Positions 24,980-36,115 of a stretch of 64,000 bases of DNA are shown here, piece after piece. Every line of letters starts with the position of its first letter. Positions within the stretch are counted from its first letter, which is position 1. The notes under the pieces were generated by a model. That model was not told where the DNA came from. It saw nothing but the letters and a program-made list of their open reading frames with translations, and did no database searches. This DNA comes from Bradyrhizobium sp. CSA207 (lineage in GTDB: Bacteria > Pseudomonadota > Alphaproteobacteria > Rhizobiales > Xanthobacteraceae): NCBI RefSeq assembly GCF_029051685.1, contig NZ_JAACFT010000011.1, positions 165,006-229,005 on the forward strand, written 5' to 3'. The position numbers and the translations under genes were made by a program.

Positions 24980-26671
24980 ATGGCAGACGACACCGGCCGG
25001 TTCGGCGTTGGGGCACCGCATCTCGGCATTCCGAATCGCCGTCAGTTCTTTCAGCTCGGTGCTGGCGCGGCGGCAGGGTGGAGTCTTTCGGGCTCCGCCT
25101 TTGCCCAGAGCGAACGCTCAACCAACCCGCCGGACAAGCCGCGCGGGCAGGTGATCGCGGCCCTGTCGCAGGAGCCGACCGTCTTTCATCCCCTGATGCC
25201 CGGCATCGAGGTCGATCAGGGCATCTGGTGGCAGGTGTTCTCGCCGCTCTGGTTCATCGATCCCGACGGCAACTTCGTTCCCGACCTCGCCCGCGAAGTC
25301 CCGACCATCGAGAATGGCGGCCTGTCGGCCGACGGCCTGACCTGGAAGATCAAGCTGCGCAGCGACGTGAAGTGGCACGACGGCACGCCGTTCACGGCGG
25401 AGGACGTCAAGTTCTCGCTCGATCTGATCAACAATCCTGATTTCCGCGCGCGCAGCCGCGTCGGCCATAGTCTGGTGAAGGACATCAAGATCGTCGCGCC
25501 CGACGAGATCCATTGGCGGATGGAAGCTGCTTACTCGCCCTATATGTCGATCCTGGGAGCGCTGACCTTCATCGTGCCCAAGCACATCCTGGAGAAGGTG
25601 ACCGATCCGAACGCCTCGCCGTTCCACAACGCGCCGGTCGGGACCGGACCGTTCCGCTGGGGCGAGCGCGTGCCGGGCGACCACATCCAGTTGAATGCCC
25701 ATACCGGCTACCACGGCAAGGGGCCTTACCTCGAACGCGTCGTGTTCAAATACATCCCGGACCTCACCGTTCTCTACACGCAGTTCCGTACCGGTCAGGT
25801 CGACTACACCGGCTTGCAGGGCATCCTGCCGAACTTCGTGCAGGAGGCGAAGACGCTGAAGGGCCGCAGGATCTTCGTCTCCTCGACGTCCTCGGTGGAG
25901 CACATCGCGCCCAATCTGGAGTTCGGTCCTTTCGCCGACCGCACGGTGCGCGAGGCGCTGTATCTCGCCATCAACAAGCAGGCGATCATCGATGCGCTGA
26001 ACTACGGCCTGCCGAGGCAGACCGAAAGCTTCGTGCCGCAGCAGGCCTGGTCGTTCCAGCAGGGACTGCCGCAGCACAAATACGATCCCGCAAAAGCCAA
26101 TGCGCTGCTCGATGCGGCAGGATGGGTTCGCGGCTCCGGCGGCGTGCGCGAGAAGGGCGGCGTCAAGCTCGAATTCACCAACTCGACGACGTCAGGCAAC
26201 GCGGTGCGCGAGCAGACACAGCAGCTCCTGATCCAGGACTGGCGCGCGATCGGCGCTGCGATGCGCGTCAACAACATGCCTGCGGCCGTCATCTGGGGCG
26301 ACTTCTGGCAGCAATCAAAATTCAATTCGGTGATAGTCGGGGTGAACTTCATGCTGGGTAGCGACCCTGACGTGACGCCGCGGTTCGGCTCCGGCGCCAT
26401 TCCCGCCAAGGGCGGCCGTGGCTACAACACCTATCAGTACCGCAGCCCGGAGGCGGATCGGCTTCTCGCCGAAGGCGCAAAACAGTTCGAGCTGGCGCAG
26501 CGCAAGACGACCTATGGCGCCCTGCAAAAGCTGATCCGCGACGACCTCGCGATCCTGCCGCTGTTCCAGGGCTTCATTGCCGAAGGCGTGAAGGAGGGGC
26601 TTCAGGGTTTCCGCCCCAACATCAACATGTCGATCAACTGCTGGAACATCCGCGAATGGTATTGGGCGTGA
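24980..26671 (+). CDS. ABC transporter substrate-binding protein, peptide/opine type
   Basis: 563-residue extracytoplasmic solute receptor of the DppA/OppA (SBP_bac_5) family. A twin-arginine-type leader is visible (NRRQFFQLGAGAAAG, then SGSAFAQ). Family landmarks are PDLAREVPTIENGGLSADGLTW, VKWHDGTPFTAEDVKFSLDL and GTGPFRW. The ligand may be a di/oligopeptide, an opine or another amino-acid conjugate; the downstream FAD oxidase and hydroxyacid dehydrogenase make an N-substituted amino acid plausible. The ATG at 24980 is chosen because it gives the leader; GGAGAG lies just upstream. First gene of a six-gene plus-strand run. Confidence 0.92.
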   Translation: MADDTGRFGVGAPHLGIPNRRQFFQLGAGAAAGWSLSGSAFAQSERSTNPPDKPRGQVIAALSQEPTVFHPLMPGIEVDQGIWWQVFSPLWFIDPDGNFVPDLAREVPTIENGGLSADGLTWKIKLRSDVKWHDGTPFTAEDVKFSLDLINNPDFRARSRVGHSLVKDIKIVAPDEIHWRMEAAYSPYMSILGALTFIVPKHILEKVTDPNASPFHNAPVGTGPFRWGERVPGDHIQLNAHTGYHGKGPYLERVVFKYIPDLTVLYTQFRTGQVDYTGLQGILPNFVQEAKTLKGRRIFVSSTSSVEHIAPNLEFGPFADRTVREALYLAINKQAIIDALNYGLPRQTESFVPQQAWSFQQGLPQHKYDPAKANALLDAAGWVRGSGGVREKGGVKLEFTNSTTSGNAVREQTQQLLIQDWRAIGAAMRVNNMPAAVIWGDFWQQSKFNSVIVGVNFMLGSDPDVTPRFGSGAIPAKGGRGYNTYQYRSPEADRLLAEGAKQFELAQRKTTYGALQKLIRDDLAILPLFQGFIAEGVKEGLQGFRPNINMSINCWNIREWYWA

Positions 26672-26698
26672 AGCGTCCGGTGCGCGGGCCCGTCTGAG

Positions 26699-27649
26699 AT
26701 GGTGCGTTACGTCGTTAATCGCCTGGCGCAGGCGGTCATGTTGCTGGTGATCGTCTCCACGATCGGCTTTGCCATCCTGCATCTGGCACCGGGCGGTCCG
26801 CTGTCGCAATTTGCCGCCTCCGCGCAGATGACGCAGGAGGATCTCGACCGCGTCACGCGGCAGCTCGGCCTCGATCGTCCGTTGCCGATCCAGTATCTCG
26901 ACTGGTTCGGCCGCATGCTGACGGGCGACTGGGGCCGCTCCTATCGCGACGGCGAAGCGGTGCTGTCGGTGATCTCGTCGCATCTCGGCGCCACGCTGGA
27001 GCTGATGGCGACGGCGACGATCATCGCGGTGCTGCTCGGCTGCTGGATCGGCGTGCTCGGCGCGCTGCGCCGCTATTCGCTGTTCGATTCGCTGGCGACC
27101 GTCGGGGCCATGATCGCGCTGTCGATTCCGACCTTCTGGTTCGGGCTCGTCACGATCTATGTGTTCTCGGTGAAGCTCGGCTGGCTGCCGGCCGGCAACC
27201 GGCAGACCGTCGGCGACGGCTCGCTGCTCGACCTGCTGCATCATCTGATCGCGCCGGCGCTGGTGCTGGCGCTGGTCGAGACCGCGATGTGGGGCCGCTT
27301 CATGCGCTCCTCCATGCTCGAGGTCGTCAACCAGGACTACATCCGCACCGCGCGCGCCAAGGGCATGCCGGAATGGCGCATTCTCACCGTGCACGCCCTG
27401 CGCAACGCGCTGCTGCCGATGATCACCGTTGCCGGCCTGCAATTTCCGACGCTCCTTGGAGGGGCGCTGGTCGCCGAGACCGTGTTCACCTGGCCCGGCA
27501 TGGGCCGGCTGTTTCTCGATTCCATCGGCTATCGCGACTATCCAGTGGTGATGGGCATTCTGATGTTCTCGGCGATGATGGTGCTGATCGGCTCACTGCT
27601 GGCCGACATCTTCTATGCGGTCGTCGATCCGCGCATCCGGGTGGGGTGA
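26699..27649 (+). CDS. ABC transporter permease (DppB type)
   Basis: 316 residues, about six membrane helices, first permease of a peptide-class importer. The family N-terminus (VRYVVNRLAQAVMLLVIVST) and GLDRPLPIQYLDWFGRMLTGDWG are present. The cytoplasmic EAA loop that contacts the ATPase reads DYIRTARAKGMPEWRIL. It ends with DPRIRVG, typical of DppB homologues. It starts 27 bases after the binding-protein stop, and its TGA overlaps the ATG of the next permease. Confidence 0.94.
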   Translation: MVRYVVNRLAQAVMLLVIVSTIGFAILHLAPGGPLSQFAASAQMTQEDLDRVTRQLGLDRPLPIQYLDWFGRMLTGDWGRSYRDGEAVLSVISSHLGATLELMATATIIAVLLGCWIGVLGALRRYSLFDSLATVGAMIALSIPTFWFGLVTIYVFSVKLGWLPAGNRQTVGDGSLLDLLHHLIAPALVLALVETAMWGRFMRSSMLEVVNQDYIRTARAKGMPEWRILTVHALRNALLPMITVAGLQFPTLLGGALVAETVFTWPGMGRLFLDSIGYRDYPVVMGILMFSAMMVLIGSLLADIFYAVVDPRIRVG

Positions 27650-28524
27650 TGACAAGCGCTGCTCTCCCCACCGTCCAGCTCGCGCCCGGCCAGGCCGCCT
27701 GGCGGCGATTCCGCCGCCACCGGCTGGCGCTCGCGGGTGCGTTGATCATTCTCGTCCTTGTCCTCGGCTCGGCGTTCGGTCCATATCTCTTGCCGTTCGA
27801 CGACACCTATATCGACATCCTGAAGCGGTTCGCGCCTCCATTTTCCGGCGCGCACGTCCTCGGCACCGACGAGCTCGGTCGCGACGTGCTGGCGCGGCTG
27901 ATGATGGGCGCGCGTGTCTCGCTTTCGATCGGCATCGTCGCGATGGTGATGGCGATGGCAGTCGGCATCGTCGTCGGCGCCTTCGCCGGCTTCTATGGCG
28001 GCGTGGTCGGTGCAGTGCTGATGCGGCTCGTTGATGCCGTGCTGTGCTTTCCGACGATATTTCTGCTGATTGCGCTGGCGGCGCTCACCGAGCCCGGTCT
28101 CGTCACCACCACCGTGCTGATCGCGGCGACCGCCTGGATGTGGGTGGCCCGCGTCGTTGAGGCCCAAGTGCGCTCACTGCGTGAACGCGAGTTTGCGGTT
28201 GCTGCACTCGCATTCGGCTCGTCGAATCTGCGGATCATGTTCCGCGAGCTCGTGCCCAATGCGATCGCGCCGATCGTGGTGGCGGCGACGCTGAACGTCG
28301 CCAAGGCGATCCTGCTGGAATCCTATCTCAGCTATCTCGGCTACGGCATCCAGCCGCCGGCCGCGAGCTTGGGCAACATGCTCAACAATGCGCAGATCTA
28401 TCTCGCCAGCGCGCCGTGGCTCGCGATTGCGCCGGGCGTCGTCATCACGCTGGCGGTGACGAGCTTCAACTTCCTCGGCGACGGCCTGCGCGACGCGCTC
28501 GATCCGCGGATGAACATCCCATGA
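27649..28524 (+). CDS. ABC transporter permease (DppC type)
   Basis: 291 residues, second permease of the importer, with about six helices. Landmarks: FRRHRLALAGALIIL, the HVLGTDELGRDVLARLMMGAR signature in the first periplasmic loop and the EAA-like loop REREFAVAALAFGSSN. The start overlaps the preceding stop (TGATG), indicating translational coupling so that the two permeases form a heterodimer. Ends DPRMNIP, matching the DppC C-terminus. Confidence 0.94.
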   Translation: MTSAALPTVQLAPGQAAWRRFRRHRLALAGALIILVLVLGSAFGPYLLPFDDTYIDILKRFAPPFSGAHVLGTDELGRDVLARLMMGARVSLSIGIVAMVMAMAVGIVVGAFAGFYGGVVGAVLMRLVDAVLCFPTIFLLIALAALTEPGLVTTTVLIAATAWMWVARVVEAQVRSLREREFAVAALAFGSSNLRIMFRELVPNAIAPIVVAATLNVAKAILLESYLSYLGYGIQPPAASLGNMLNNAQIYLASAPWLAIAPGVVITLAVTSFNFLGDGLRDALDPRMNIP

Positions 28525-28567
28525 CCAGCAGACTTGCTTTGATCGAACTGAATATCCGGAGTGTCCC

Positions 28568-29896
28568 ATGTCCCCGCCGCTCACCCGTATAACCAGCGAC
28601 GATCGCCTGCCGGCGCAGGTGGACGTCGTCGTCATCGGCGGCGGTGTGATCGGCGTCTCCGCGGCCTATCATCTGGCAAAGAAGGGCCATTCCGTCGCGC
28701 TCGTCGAGAAGGGCCATGTCGGCGGCGAGCAGTCCAGCCGCAATTGGGGCTGGTGCCGCCAGCAGGGCCGCGCGCGCGAGGAGATTCCGCTCGCCCGCGA
28801 GGCGCTTCGGCTGTGGGAGGACATGCAGAACGATGCCGGCGTCGACGCCGGCTTCCGCCGCACCGGCGTGCTGTTCCTGACCAAGAGCAAGGACGAACTC
28901 GCCAGTTGGGAGCGATGGGCGGCGATGGCGCGTGAGCAGCAGGTTCATTCGACCATCCTGACGCCGGCCGAAATCGCCGAGCGCCTGCCCGGCACCACCG
29001 ACAAATGGGTCGGCGGCCTGCACACGCCGAGCGACGGCCGGGCCGAGCCGTCGATGGCGGTGCCGGCGCTCGCGACCGCTGCGCGCAAGCACGGCGTCAC
29101 CATTCACCAGGGCTGCGCCGCGCGCGGTCTGGAGACGCAAGGCGGACGGGTCAGCGCCGTCGTCACCGAGAAGGGGACCATACGCACGCAATCCGTGCTG
29201 CTGTCGGGCGGCGCATGGTCGTCGCTGTTCTGCCGACGCCATGGCATCGAGCTGCCGATTGGCCTCGTCAACGCCACCGCATGCCGGACCACGCCCGGGC
29301 CGGAGATCACATCGGGCGCGCTCGGCACCGACTTCTACTGCATCCGCCGCCGCCTCGACGGCGGCTTTACGCTGGCGCTGCGCAACCGCGGCACGGTCGA
29401 ACTGTCGCCCGATCTCTTTCGATATGCGCGGACCTTCTGGCCGACCTACCTGCACCGCCGCAATGGGTTGAAGCTGTCGTTCGGCAAGTCGTTCTTCGAC
29501 CAGGTCGTGCGCGGCACGAGCTGGAGTCTTGACAAGCCGTCACCGTTCGAAACGGAGCGCGTGCGCGATCCCGAGCCGGATATGTCGCTGGTCACTGCGG
29601 CACTCGCCGCTCTGATCAAGTCGAATCCTGAATTGAAGGATATCGAGATCGCGGAAGCCTGGGGCGGCACGATCGACTGCACGCCCGATACCATTCCGGT
29701 GATCGCGCCGGTCGATGCGGTGCCCGGCTTCTTCCTCGCGACCGGCTTTTCCGGCCACGGTTTTGGTATTGGGCCTGCGGCCGGCAAGCTCGCTGCCGAC
29801 ATCGTCACGGGCTCGACGCCGCTGGTGGATCCCGTGGCCTATAGCCACAAGCGCTTGATCGACGGCCGGCGGCTCGCGCCGGTCAGCCCGTTCTGA
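28568..29896 (+). CDS. FAD-dependent amine/amino-acid oxidoreductase
   Basis: 442 residues of the DAO (D-amino-acid oxidase/sarcosine oxidase) family. The FAD dinucleotide motif is VVVIGGGVIGVSAAYHLA, and the C-terminal FAD-contacting block is GFFLATGFSGHGFGIGPAAG. SSRNWGWCRQQGR resembles the segment in which some relatives bind flavin. Such enzymes oxidise secondary or primary amines to imines, which hydrolyse to 2-oxoacids. Lying between the permeases and a hydroxyacid dehydrogenase, it probably oxidises the imported substrate. Exact substrate unknown. Confidence 0.87.
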   Translation: MSPPLTRITSDDRLPAQVDVVVIGGGVIGVSAAYHLAKKGHSVALVEKGHVGGEQSSRNWGWCRQQGRAREEIPLAREALRLWEDMQNDAGVDAGFRRTGVLFLTKSKDELASWERWAAMAREQQVHSTILTPAEIAERLPGTTDKWVGGLHTPSDGRAEPSMAVPALATAARKHGVTIHQGCAARGLETQGGRVSAVVTEKGTIRTQSVLLSGGAWSSLFCRRHGIELPIGLVNATACRTTPGPEITSGALGTDFYCIRRRLDGGFTLALRNRGTVELSPDLFRYARTFWPTYLHRRNGLKLSFGKSFFDQVVRGTSWSLDKPSPFETERVRDPEPDMSLVTAALAALIKSNPELKDIEIAEAWGGTIDCTPDTIPVIAPVDAVPGFFLATGFSGHGFGIGPAAGKLAADIVTGSTPLVDPVAYSHKRLIDGRRLAPVSPF

Positions 29897-29908
29897 GAGC
29901 TTGGCGGC

Positions 29909-30835
29909 ATGACGGTTCTCTACAAGGCCAACATGGTGCGCGGCGCGGAATGGGCGACGTTCTTCGCGGAGCGCGCGCCGCATATGCCGTTCCGGCTCTG
30001 GCCCGACATCGGCGATCCCGCGGACGTGCGCTATCTGGTCGCCTGGGTGCCGCCGGATGACATCGCGGAAAGCTTTCCCAATCTCGAACTCGTCTTCTCG
30101 GTCGGCGCCGGCGTCGACCAGTTCGATGCCGCCAGACTTCCACCGCACATTCCGCTGGTTCGCATGCTTGAGCCCGGCATTGCCGAGACCATGGTCGAAT
30201 ACGTCACCATGGCCGTGCTCGCGTTGCATCGCGATCTCCTGCACTTCATCGCCCAGCAGCGAGAGCAGGTCTGGCGCGAGATCCGGATCACACCGGCGAA
30301 GCGGCGCCGTGTCGGCGTGATGGGGCTCGGGCAGCTCGGCCTGGCCGTGCTCGAACGGCTCAAGGCGTTCGGCTTTCCGCTTCTTGGCTGGAATCGTTCG
30401 CCGCGGGAGATCGAAGGCGTGTCCTGCTATGCGGGTGTGGACGCGCTGCCGGCCTTCCTCGAGCGCACCGACATTCTCGTCTGTCTGCTGCCGCTGACCG
30501 ACGAGACGCGCGGTATTCTGGATGCGGACCTGTTCGCGCGTCTGCCGCGCGGTGCGGCGCTGGTCAATGTCGGGCGTGGTCCGCACCTGGTTGAAGCCGA
30601 TGTCCTTAAGGCGCTCGACAGCGGCGCACTGTCGGGTGCGGTGCTCGACGTCACCGAGCCCGAGCCGCTGCCGCCAGGCCATCCGTTTTGGAGCCACCCG
30701 CGCATCCTTGTGACTCCACATAATGCGAGCATGACGACGCCGGACACGGCCGTCGACTACGTGCTCGACGTCATCGCGCGTCATCAGCGCGGCGAAGAAT
30801 TGCCGGGGCGTGTCGATCGTAGCCGCGGTTACTGA
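29909..30835 (+). CDS. Glyoxylate/hydroxypyruvate reductase-like D-2-hydroxyacid dehydrogenase
   Basis: 308 residues, GhrA-like. The NAD(P)-binding motif is GVMGLGQLG; the catalytic trio is seen as Arg in NVGRGPHLVE, Glu in VTEPEPLPP and His in VTPHNASMT. GhrA-type enzymes reduce glyoxylate or hydroxypyruvate with NADPH. It starts 12 bases after the FAD oxidoreductase stop, so it could reduce the 2-oxoacid that the oxidase releases. The Asn after the catalytic His (HN instead of the more usual HI/HV) is a mild oddity. Confidence 0.87.
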   Translation: MTVLYKANMVRGAEWATFFAERAPHMPFRLWPDIGDPADVRYLVAWVPPDDIAESFPNLELVFSVGAGVDQFDAARLPPHIPLVRMLEPGIAETMVEYVTMAVLALHRDLLHFIAQQREQVWREIRITPAKRRRVGVMGLGQLGLAVLERLKAFGFPLLGWNRSPREIEGVSCYAGVDALPAFLERTDILVCLLPLTDETRGILDADLFARLPRGAALVNVGRGPHLVEADVLKALDSGALSGAVLDVTEPEPLPPGHPFWSHPRILVTPHNASMTTPDTAVDYVLDVIARHQRGEELPGRVDRSRGY

Positions 30836-30882
30836 GGGTGAGATGGTGATGGTAACATCGGTGCGGCTACGGGCTCCTCATA

Positions 30883-31000
30883 CTTCTCCCGCTTGCGGGA
30901 GAGGTCGCGCCGAAGGCGCGGGTGAGGGCTCGTTCCTCATCGGGAGTGTCGCTTGTGGATGCACCCTCTCCCCAACCCTCCCCCGCAAGCGGGGGAGGGG
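30883..31000. repeat. Family C palindromic repeat, copy 2
   Basis: CTTCTCCCGCTTGCGGGAGAGG, a CCTCATCGGGAGTG spacer and CCCTCCCCCGCAAGCGGGGG. It lies between the dehydrogenase and the ATPase gene of the transporter, inside what is otherwise one operon, so it may affect relative expression. Confidence 0.8.
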
Positions 31001-31036
31001 GCGCACCTTCGTCGCCGCACGCGCGAGGATGTTCGC

Positions 31037-32908
<1,872 letters not shown>

Positions 32909-32999
32909 GACGTGAAATGCGTCCTTACGCTCCGTCGCCATGTCGTAGTGAGGTACTACAGGCCGGCCGCTGCCCAAGGCGCGTTACGCAACGGGCGCC

Positions 33000-33629
33000 T
33001 CACGCTGTATGAAGTCTAAGCAATACCGTAGACGCTTCGCTCGCACGTCGCATGATTTCCGTGTTACTCGGCCGGTCCGTGGTCTGGAGCAAGAGGCCCG
33101 TCATCAGGTCACCCCATAGCAGTCCCAGGAAAGTGTGGGTCATCGCCTCCGGCTCGCCGGCAAGCAGTCCTGCCGACACGGCGTTCGCGATGATGGTCCG
33201 CAATGCTTCACGAATGGGCTTGCGGGCCATCGATTCCAGGGTTTGCGCAACTTTCGGCGCGTTGACTGTTTCGGATATCGCCAGCCGAAACACGGCGACG
33301 ACGACCGGATCGGTCGTTTCCGTCAGGAGCTTCGTTCCAAATGCGGTGAGTACTTGGCCGAGCGTTGCCCTGTCGCGCAGCGCAGGCAGGTCGACCGGCA
33401 CCTGTAGCCGCTGCGCGCGCTCGGAGATGCATGCGACCAGCATCGCTTCCTTGTTGCCGAACAGCGTGTAGAGATCCCGCTTCGAAACGCGGGCGCGTGT
33501 CGCAATCTCGAGCGTGCTGGTCTGCGCGTAGCCTCCCTCCATGAAGGCCGAAAGGGCCGCGCCAAGGATTCGCTTTCGAACCTCGCGCTCCTCGGCTTCC
33601 TTCTCCAACTGCTTGGTCTTCGAGATCAT
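33000..33629 (-). CDS. TetR family repressor
   Basis: 209 residues from ATG 33629 (a GTG at 33635 would add two). N-terminal TetR helix-turn-helix at about 15-60 (RILGAALSAFMEGGYAQTS, ATRARVSKRDLYTLFGNKEAM). The C-terminal half has the AefR-like TetR_C pattern (ESMARKPIREALRTI). It is divergent from the NmrA-like gene at 33732; the intervening 102 bases hold two palindromes (33653-33668, 33684-33699) that are strong operator candidates, so it very likely represses itself and that gene. Confidence 0.9.
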   Translation of the reverse strand: MISKTKQLEKEAEEREVRKRILGAALSAFMEGGYAQTSTLEIATRARVSKRDLYTLFGNKEAMLVACISERAQRLQVPVDLPALRDRATLGQVLTAFGTKLLTETTDPVVVAVFRLAISETVNAPKVAQTLESMARKPIREALRTIIANAVSAGLLAGEPEAMTHTFLGLLWGDLMTGLLLQTTDRPSNTEIMRRASEASTVLLRLHTA

Positions 33630-33652
33630 CGACACACTTTTCCGCTTGACTT

Positions 33653-33699
33653 GGTACTATATGGTACCATATTTAACCCTTAAGGTACCGGATGGTACC
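33653..33699. promoter_or_regulatory. Twin 16-bp palindromic operators between TetR and target
   Basis: GGTACTATATGGTACC at 33653-33668 and GGTACCGGATGGTACC at 33684-33699 share the half-site GGTACC/GGTAC and lie 31 bases apart (three helical turns) between divergent starts. Spacing and symmetry fit TetR dimer binding; identification as operators is inference. Confidence 0.65.
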
Positions 33700-33731
33700 G
33701 AAAAGCCTTGTAGCAGTAAAGGAGCATTGCG

Positions 33732-34664
33732 ATGACGACAGTTCTCGTGACCTCGGCGGCTGGCGGCACTCAGGGAAGAACGGGCAGACATGTTGCAGAA
33801 ATGCTGCTCGATCGTGGTGTTGGTGTTCGCGCTTTTGTGCGCAAGCTCGATGAGCGATCCGATCGCCTGAAAACGCAAGGCGCCGAGATCGTTCTCGGCG
33901 ATTTCCTCGACGCGAGGTCGGTCGATGCGGCCGTTCGGGGCGTCTCGTCGATTTACTTTGCCTATCCCGTCCAGGACGGGCTGGCAGATGCGACCGCGGC
34001 AATGGCGCTCGCGGCGCGCAGGCATGGCGTCTCCCGCCTCGTCAATCTCGTCATGTACCAATCCTCGATTGATGCGCCGACGCCGCGCATGCGGCAGAAC
34101 TATCTGTCCGAACAGGTGTTCGAGTGGGCCGGCGTCGGCCCGGTCCATATCCGCGCCACGGTCTTCTATGAGAACGTCGCGCGTCTCGTCGGGGCGAACC
34201 TGCCCGCGAAGGGCGCCCTCCGACTTCCGCTTGGTGATCAGCATACGCTTCTGCCGCTGACCTCGGCCGAGGACGTCGCGCGGATCGCCGTCGGCCTGCT
34301 CACCGCGCCGGCGTTGCCGGCGGGAGCTGCGTATCCCGTGATCGGAAGCGTGATCTCCGTCCGCGACGTCGTCGAGACGTTCGCCCGTGTCCTCGAAACG
34401 GACATGCACTACGAGGAGATCACCGACGAGCAGTGGCGAAGCGAGGCTCTTGCGCGGGGCTGGAACGCGCATGCGGTCGAGCATCTCTCCTCGCTCTGGA
34501 AGTCGCTGCGCGCTGCGAGCGCCTCGGCGGAGGCAGGACGCTTCAGTGCGTCGGACACGATCGAAAAGATCGGCGGCGCCAAGCCCAAGACGTTCGAGCA
34601 GTTCATTCGCGAGCGATGGTCTGAACTGGCGCAGCCGTCATCTGCCGCCGGCGCAACAGCCTAG
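33732..34664 (+). CDS. NmrA-like NAD(P)-binding oxidoreductase
   Basis: 310 residues. An N-terminal Rossmann motif (VLVTSAAGGTQGRTGRHVAEML) and overall pattern (RAFVRKLDERSD, GAEIVLGDFLDARSVDAAV) place it in the atypical SDR group with NmrA and azoreductase-like proteins. These either sense NADP or reduce quinones and dyes. The catalytic YxxxK of classical SDRs is not obvious. Divergent from TetR and presumably repressed by it. An epoxide hydrolase gene follows 16 bases later, probably in the same transcript. Confidence 0.85.
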   Translation: MTTVLVTSAAGGTQGRTGRHVAEMLLDRGVGVRAFVRKLDERSDRLKTQGAEIVLGDFLDARSVDAAVRGVSSIYFAYPVQDGLADATAAMALAARRHGVSRLVNLVMYQSSIDAPTPRMRQNYLSEQVFEWAGVGPVHIRATVFYENVARLVGANLPAKGALRLPLGDQHTLLPLTSAEDVARIAVGLLTAPALPAGAAYPVIGSVISVRDVVETFARVLETDMHYEEITDEQWRSEALARGWNAHAVEHLSSLWKSLRAASASAEAGRFSASDTIEKIGGAKPKTFEQFIRERWSELAQPSSAAGATA

Positions 34665-34680
34665 CCGGAGGAGAGAGCCC

Positions 34681-35796
34681 ATGAACAGACGCCAGCTGCT
34701 GGCCGGAGCACTGGTGCCGCTCGCGTTGCAGGCGACGCCTCGAATTCTCTCATCGAACTCATTCGCGGCAACTTCGGAACGGGAGGGAAAAATGAGCAAG
34801 ACGACGCAGCGGATCGTCGTGTGCAACGGCATCCACCTCAACATCGCCGAACAAGGCGACGGGCCGATGGTGCTTCTGGTGCACGGCTTCCCGGAATCCT
34901 GGTATTCCTGGCGACGCCAGATCGATGACCTCGCGGCTGCAGGCTTCCGCGTCGCCGCGCCCGATATGCGCGGCTACGGCAAGAGCGATGCACCGCAGGC
35001 AATCGACCAGTACACGATCCTAAATCTTGTGGGTGACATGGTCGGTATTCTCGATGCCCTGGGTGCGCAGACCGCGGTCATCGTCGGCCATGACTGGGGC
35101 GCCAGCGTCGCCTGGCAGGCGGCGCTCACGCGGCCCGATCGGTTCCGGGCGATTGCCGCACTCAGCGTCCCTTTCCGGCCCCGCGGCAAGACGCTGCCGA
35201 CCAGTCTCATGCCGCGGACCGAGAGCGCACAATTTTATCAGCTCTATTTCCAGGAGCCGGGGCCTGCCGAGGCGGAGTTGGAGCGCGATCCGCGTGCGAC
35301 CATTCGCAACATGTTGTTTGGTGCCTCCGGAGATGGCGTCGCGGCGGCGCGTGCAGCCGTCGCGGCCGGGGGGCCCGCGCCGAACCTCGGCATGGTCCCA
35401 AAAGGTGGCGGATTCCTGCAAGGTCCCGGCGCCCCGGCAACCTTGCCGCCCTGGATCAACGAAGCCGACATCGACTTCTATGGCGAGGAATTCAAGCGCC
35501 GCGGCTTTCGCGGGGCGCTCAACTATTATCGCAACATCGATCGCAATTGGGAGATCACGGGCGCGTTGTCCGGCCTGCAAGTGTCCGTGCCGGCGCTCTA
35601 TATCGCGGGCGACCGCGATTTCGTGGTTGCTTTCCCGGGGACCGAACAGATGCTCGCGAACATGAAGACTCTGGTCCCCGGCCTGCGCGGGATCAGGATG
35701 CTTTCCGGTTGCGGCCACTGGACCCAGCAGGAGCGGCCGAACGAGGTCAGTGCCGCGCTCATCGAATTCATTCGCGCTCTTCCGAACCGCTCATGA
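34681..35796 (+). CDS. Exported alpha/beta hydrolase, epoxide hydrolase type
   Basis: 371 residues. The N-terminus NRRQLLAGALVPLAL looks like a Tat leader, so the enzyme is probably periplasmic. Epoxide-hydrolase landmarks: HGFPESWYSWR (oxyanion HGxP), nucleophile Asp138 in VGHDWGAS, a lid Tyr pair in LNYYRN, the acid region AGDRDFVV and His346 in SGCGHWTQQE. It would open epoxides to diols or act as a related dehalogenase/esterase. Co-transcribed with the NmrA-like gene under the TetR repressor, it may be a xenobiotic response unit. An in-frame Met at about residue 38 (MSKTTQRI) would give a cytoplasmic form. Confidence 0.87.
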   Translation: MNRRQLLAGALVPLALQATPRILSSNSFAATSEREGKMSKTTQRIVVCNGIHLNIAEQGDGPMVLLVHGFPESWYSWRRQIDDLAAAGFRVAAPDMRGYGKSDAPQAIDQYTILNLVGDMVGILDALGAQTAVIVGHDWGASVAWQAALTRPDRFRAIAALSVPFRPRGKTLPTSLMPRTESAQFYQLYFQEPGPAEAELERDPRATIRNMLFGASGDGVAAARAAVAAGGPAPNLGMVPKGGGFLQGPGAPATLPPWINEADIDFYGEEFKRRGFRGALNYYRNIDRNWEITGALSGLQVSVPALYIAGDRDFVVAFPGTEQMLANMKTLVPGLRGIRMLSGCGHWTQQERPNEVSAALIEFIRALPNRS

Positions 35797-36115
35797 CCTC
35801 CGGAAATTGTGACCGGATGGAGCGACAGAGAACGGCGGTATGTGAACCGTCTCATATTCCATCACTCTATTTCGAGCTACCACTCCCGCAAGAAATTGCC
35901 ACACCCGAAGCGAACTCACAGACACGGGTGAGATGCAATGCCTGCGAAGCCGCGTGCTCGCAGCTTTGGATTGGCCCTCGTCTTGCTCACGAGCAAGCCA
36001 ACACCATCACTCAGAACAGATATTCAGACATTGGAATCAAGGGCATCGCGAAAACGCGTCCACGATCTCTTTTCGGGGTCGGCCGGTAGGCTGCTATTAC
36101 CTGAGGAGTTCCCCA
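35797..36115. other. Gene-poor segment, 319 bases
   Basis: I see no gene and none of the repeat families. Base composition is visibly less GC-rich than in the flanking genes, as it is through to about 36950. Confidence 0.5.

Noticed and set aside
30883..31000. A possible CRISPR-like spacing of palindromes
   Set aside because: Only one element per site, no regular repeat-spacer periodicity, and no cas genes anywhere in the window.
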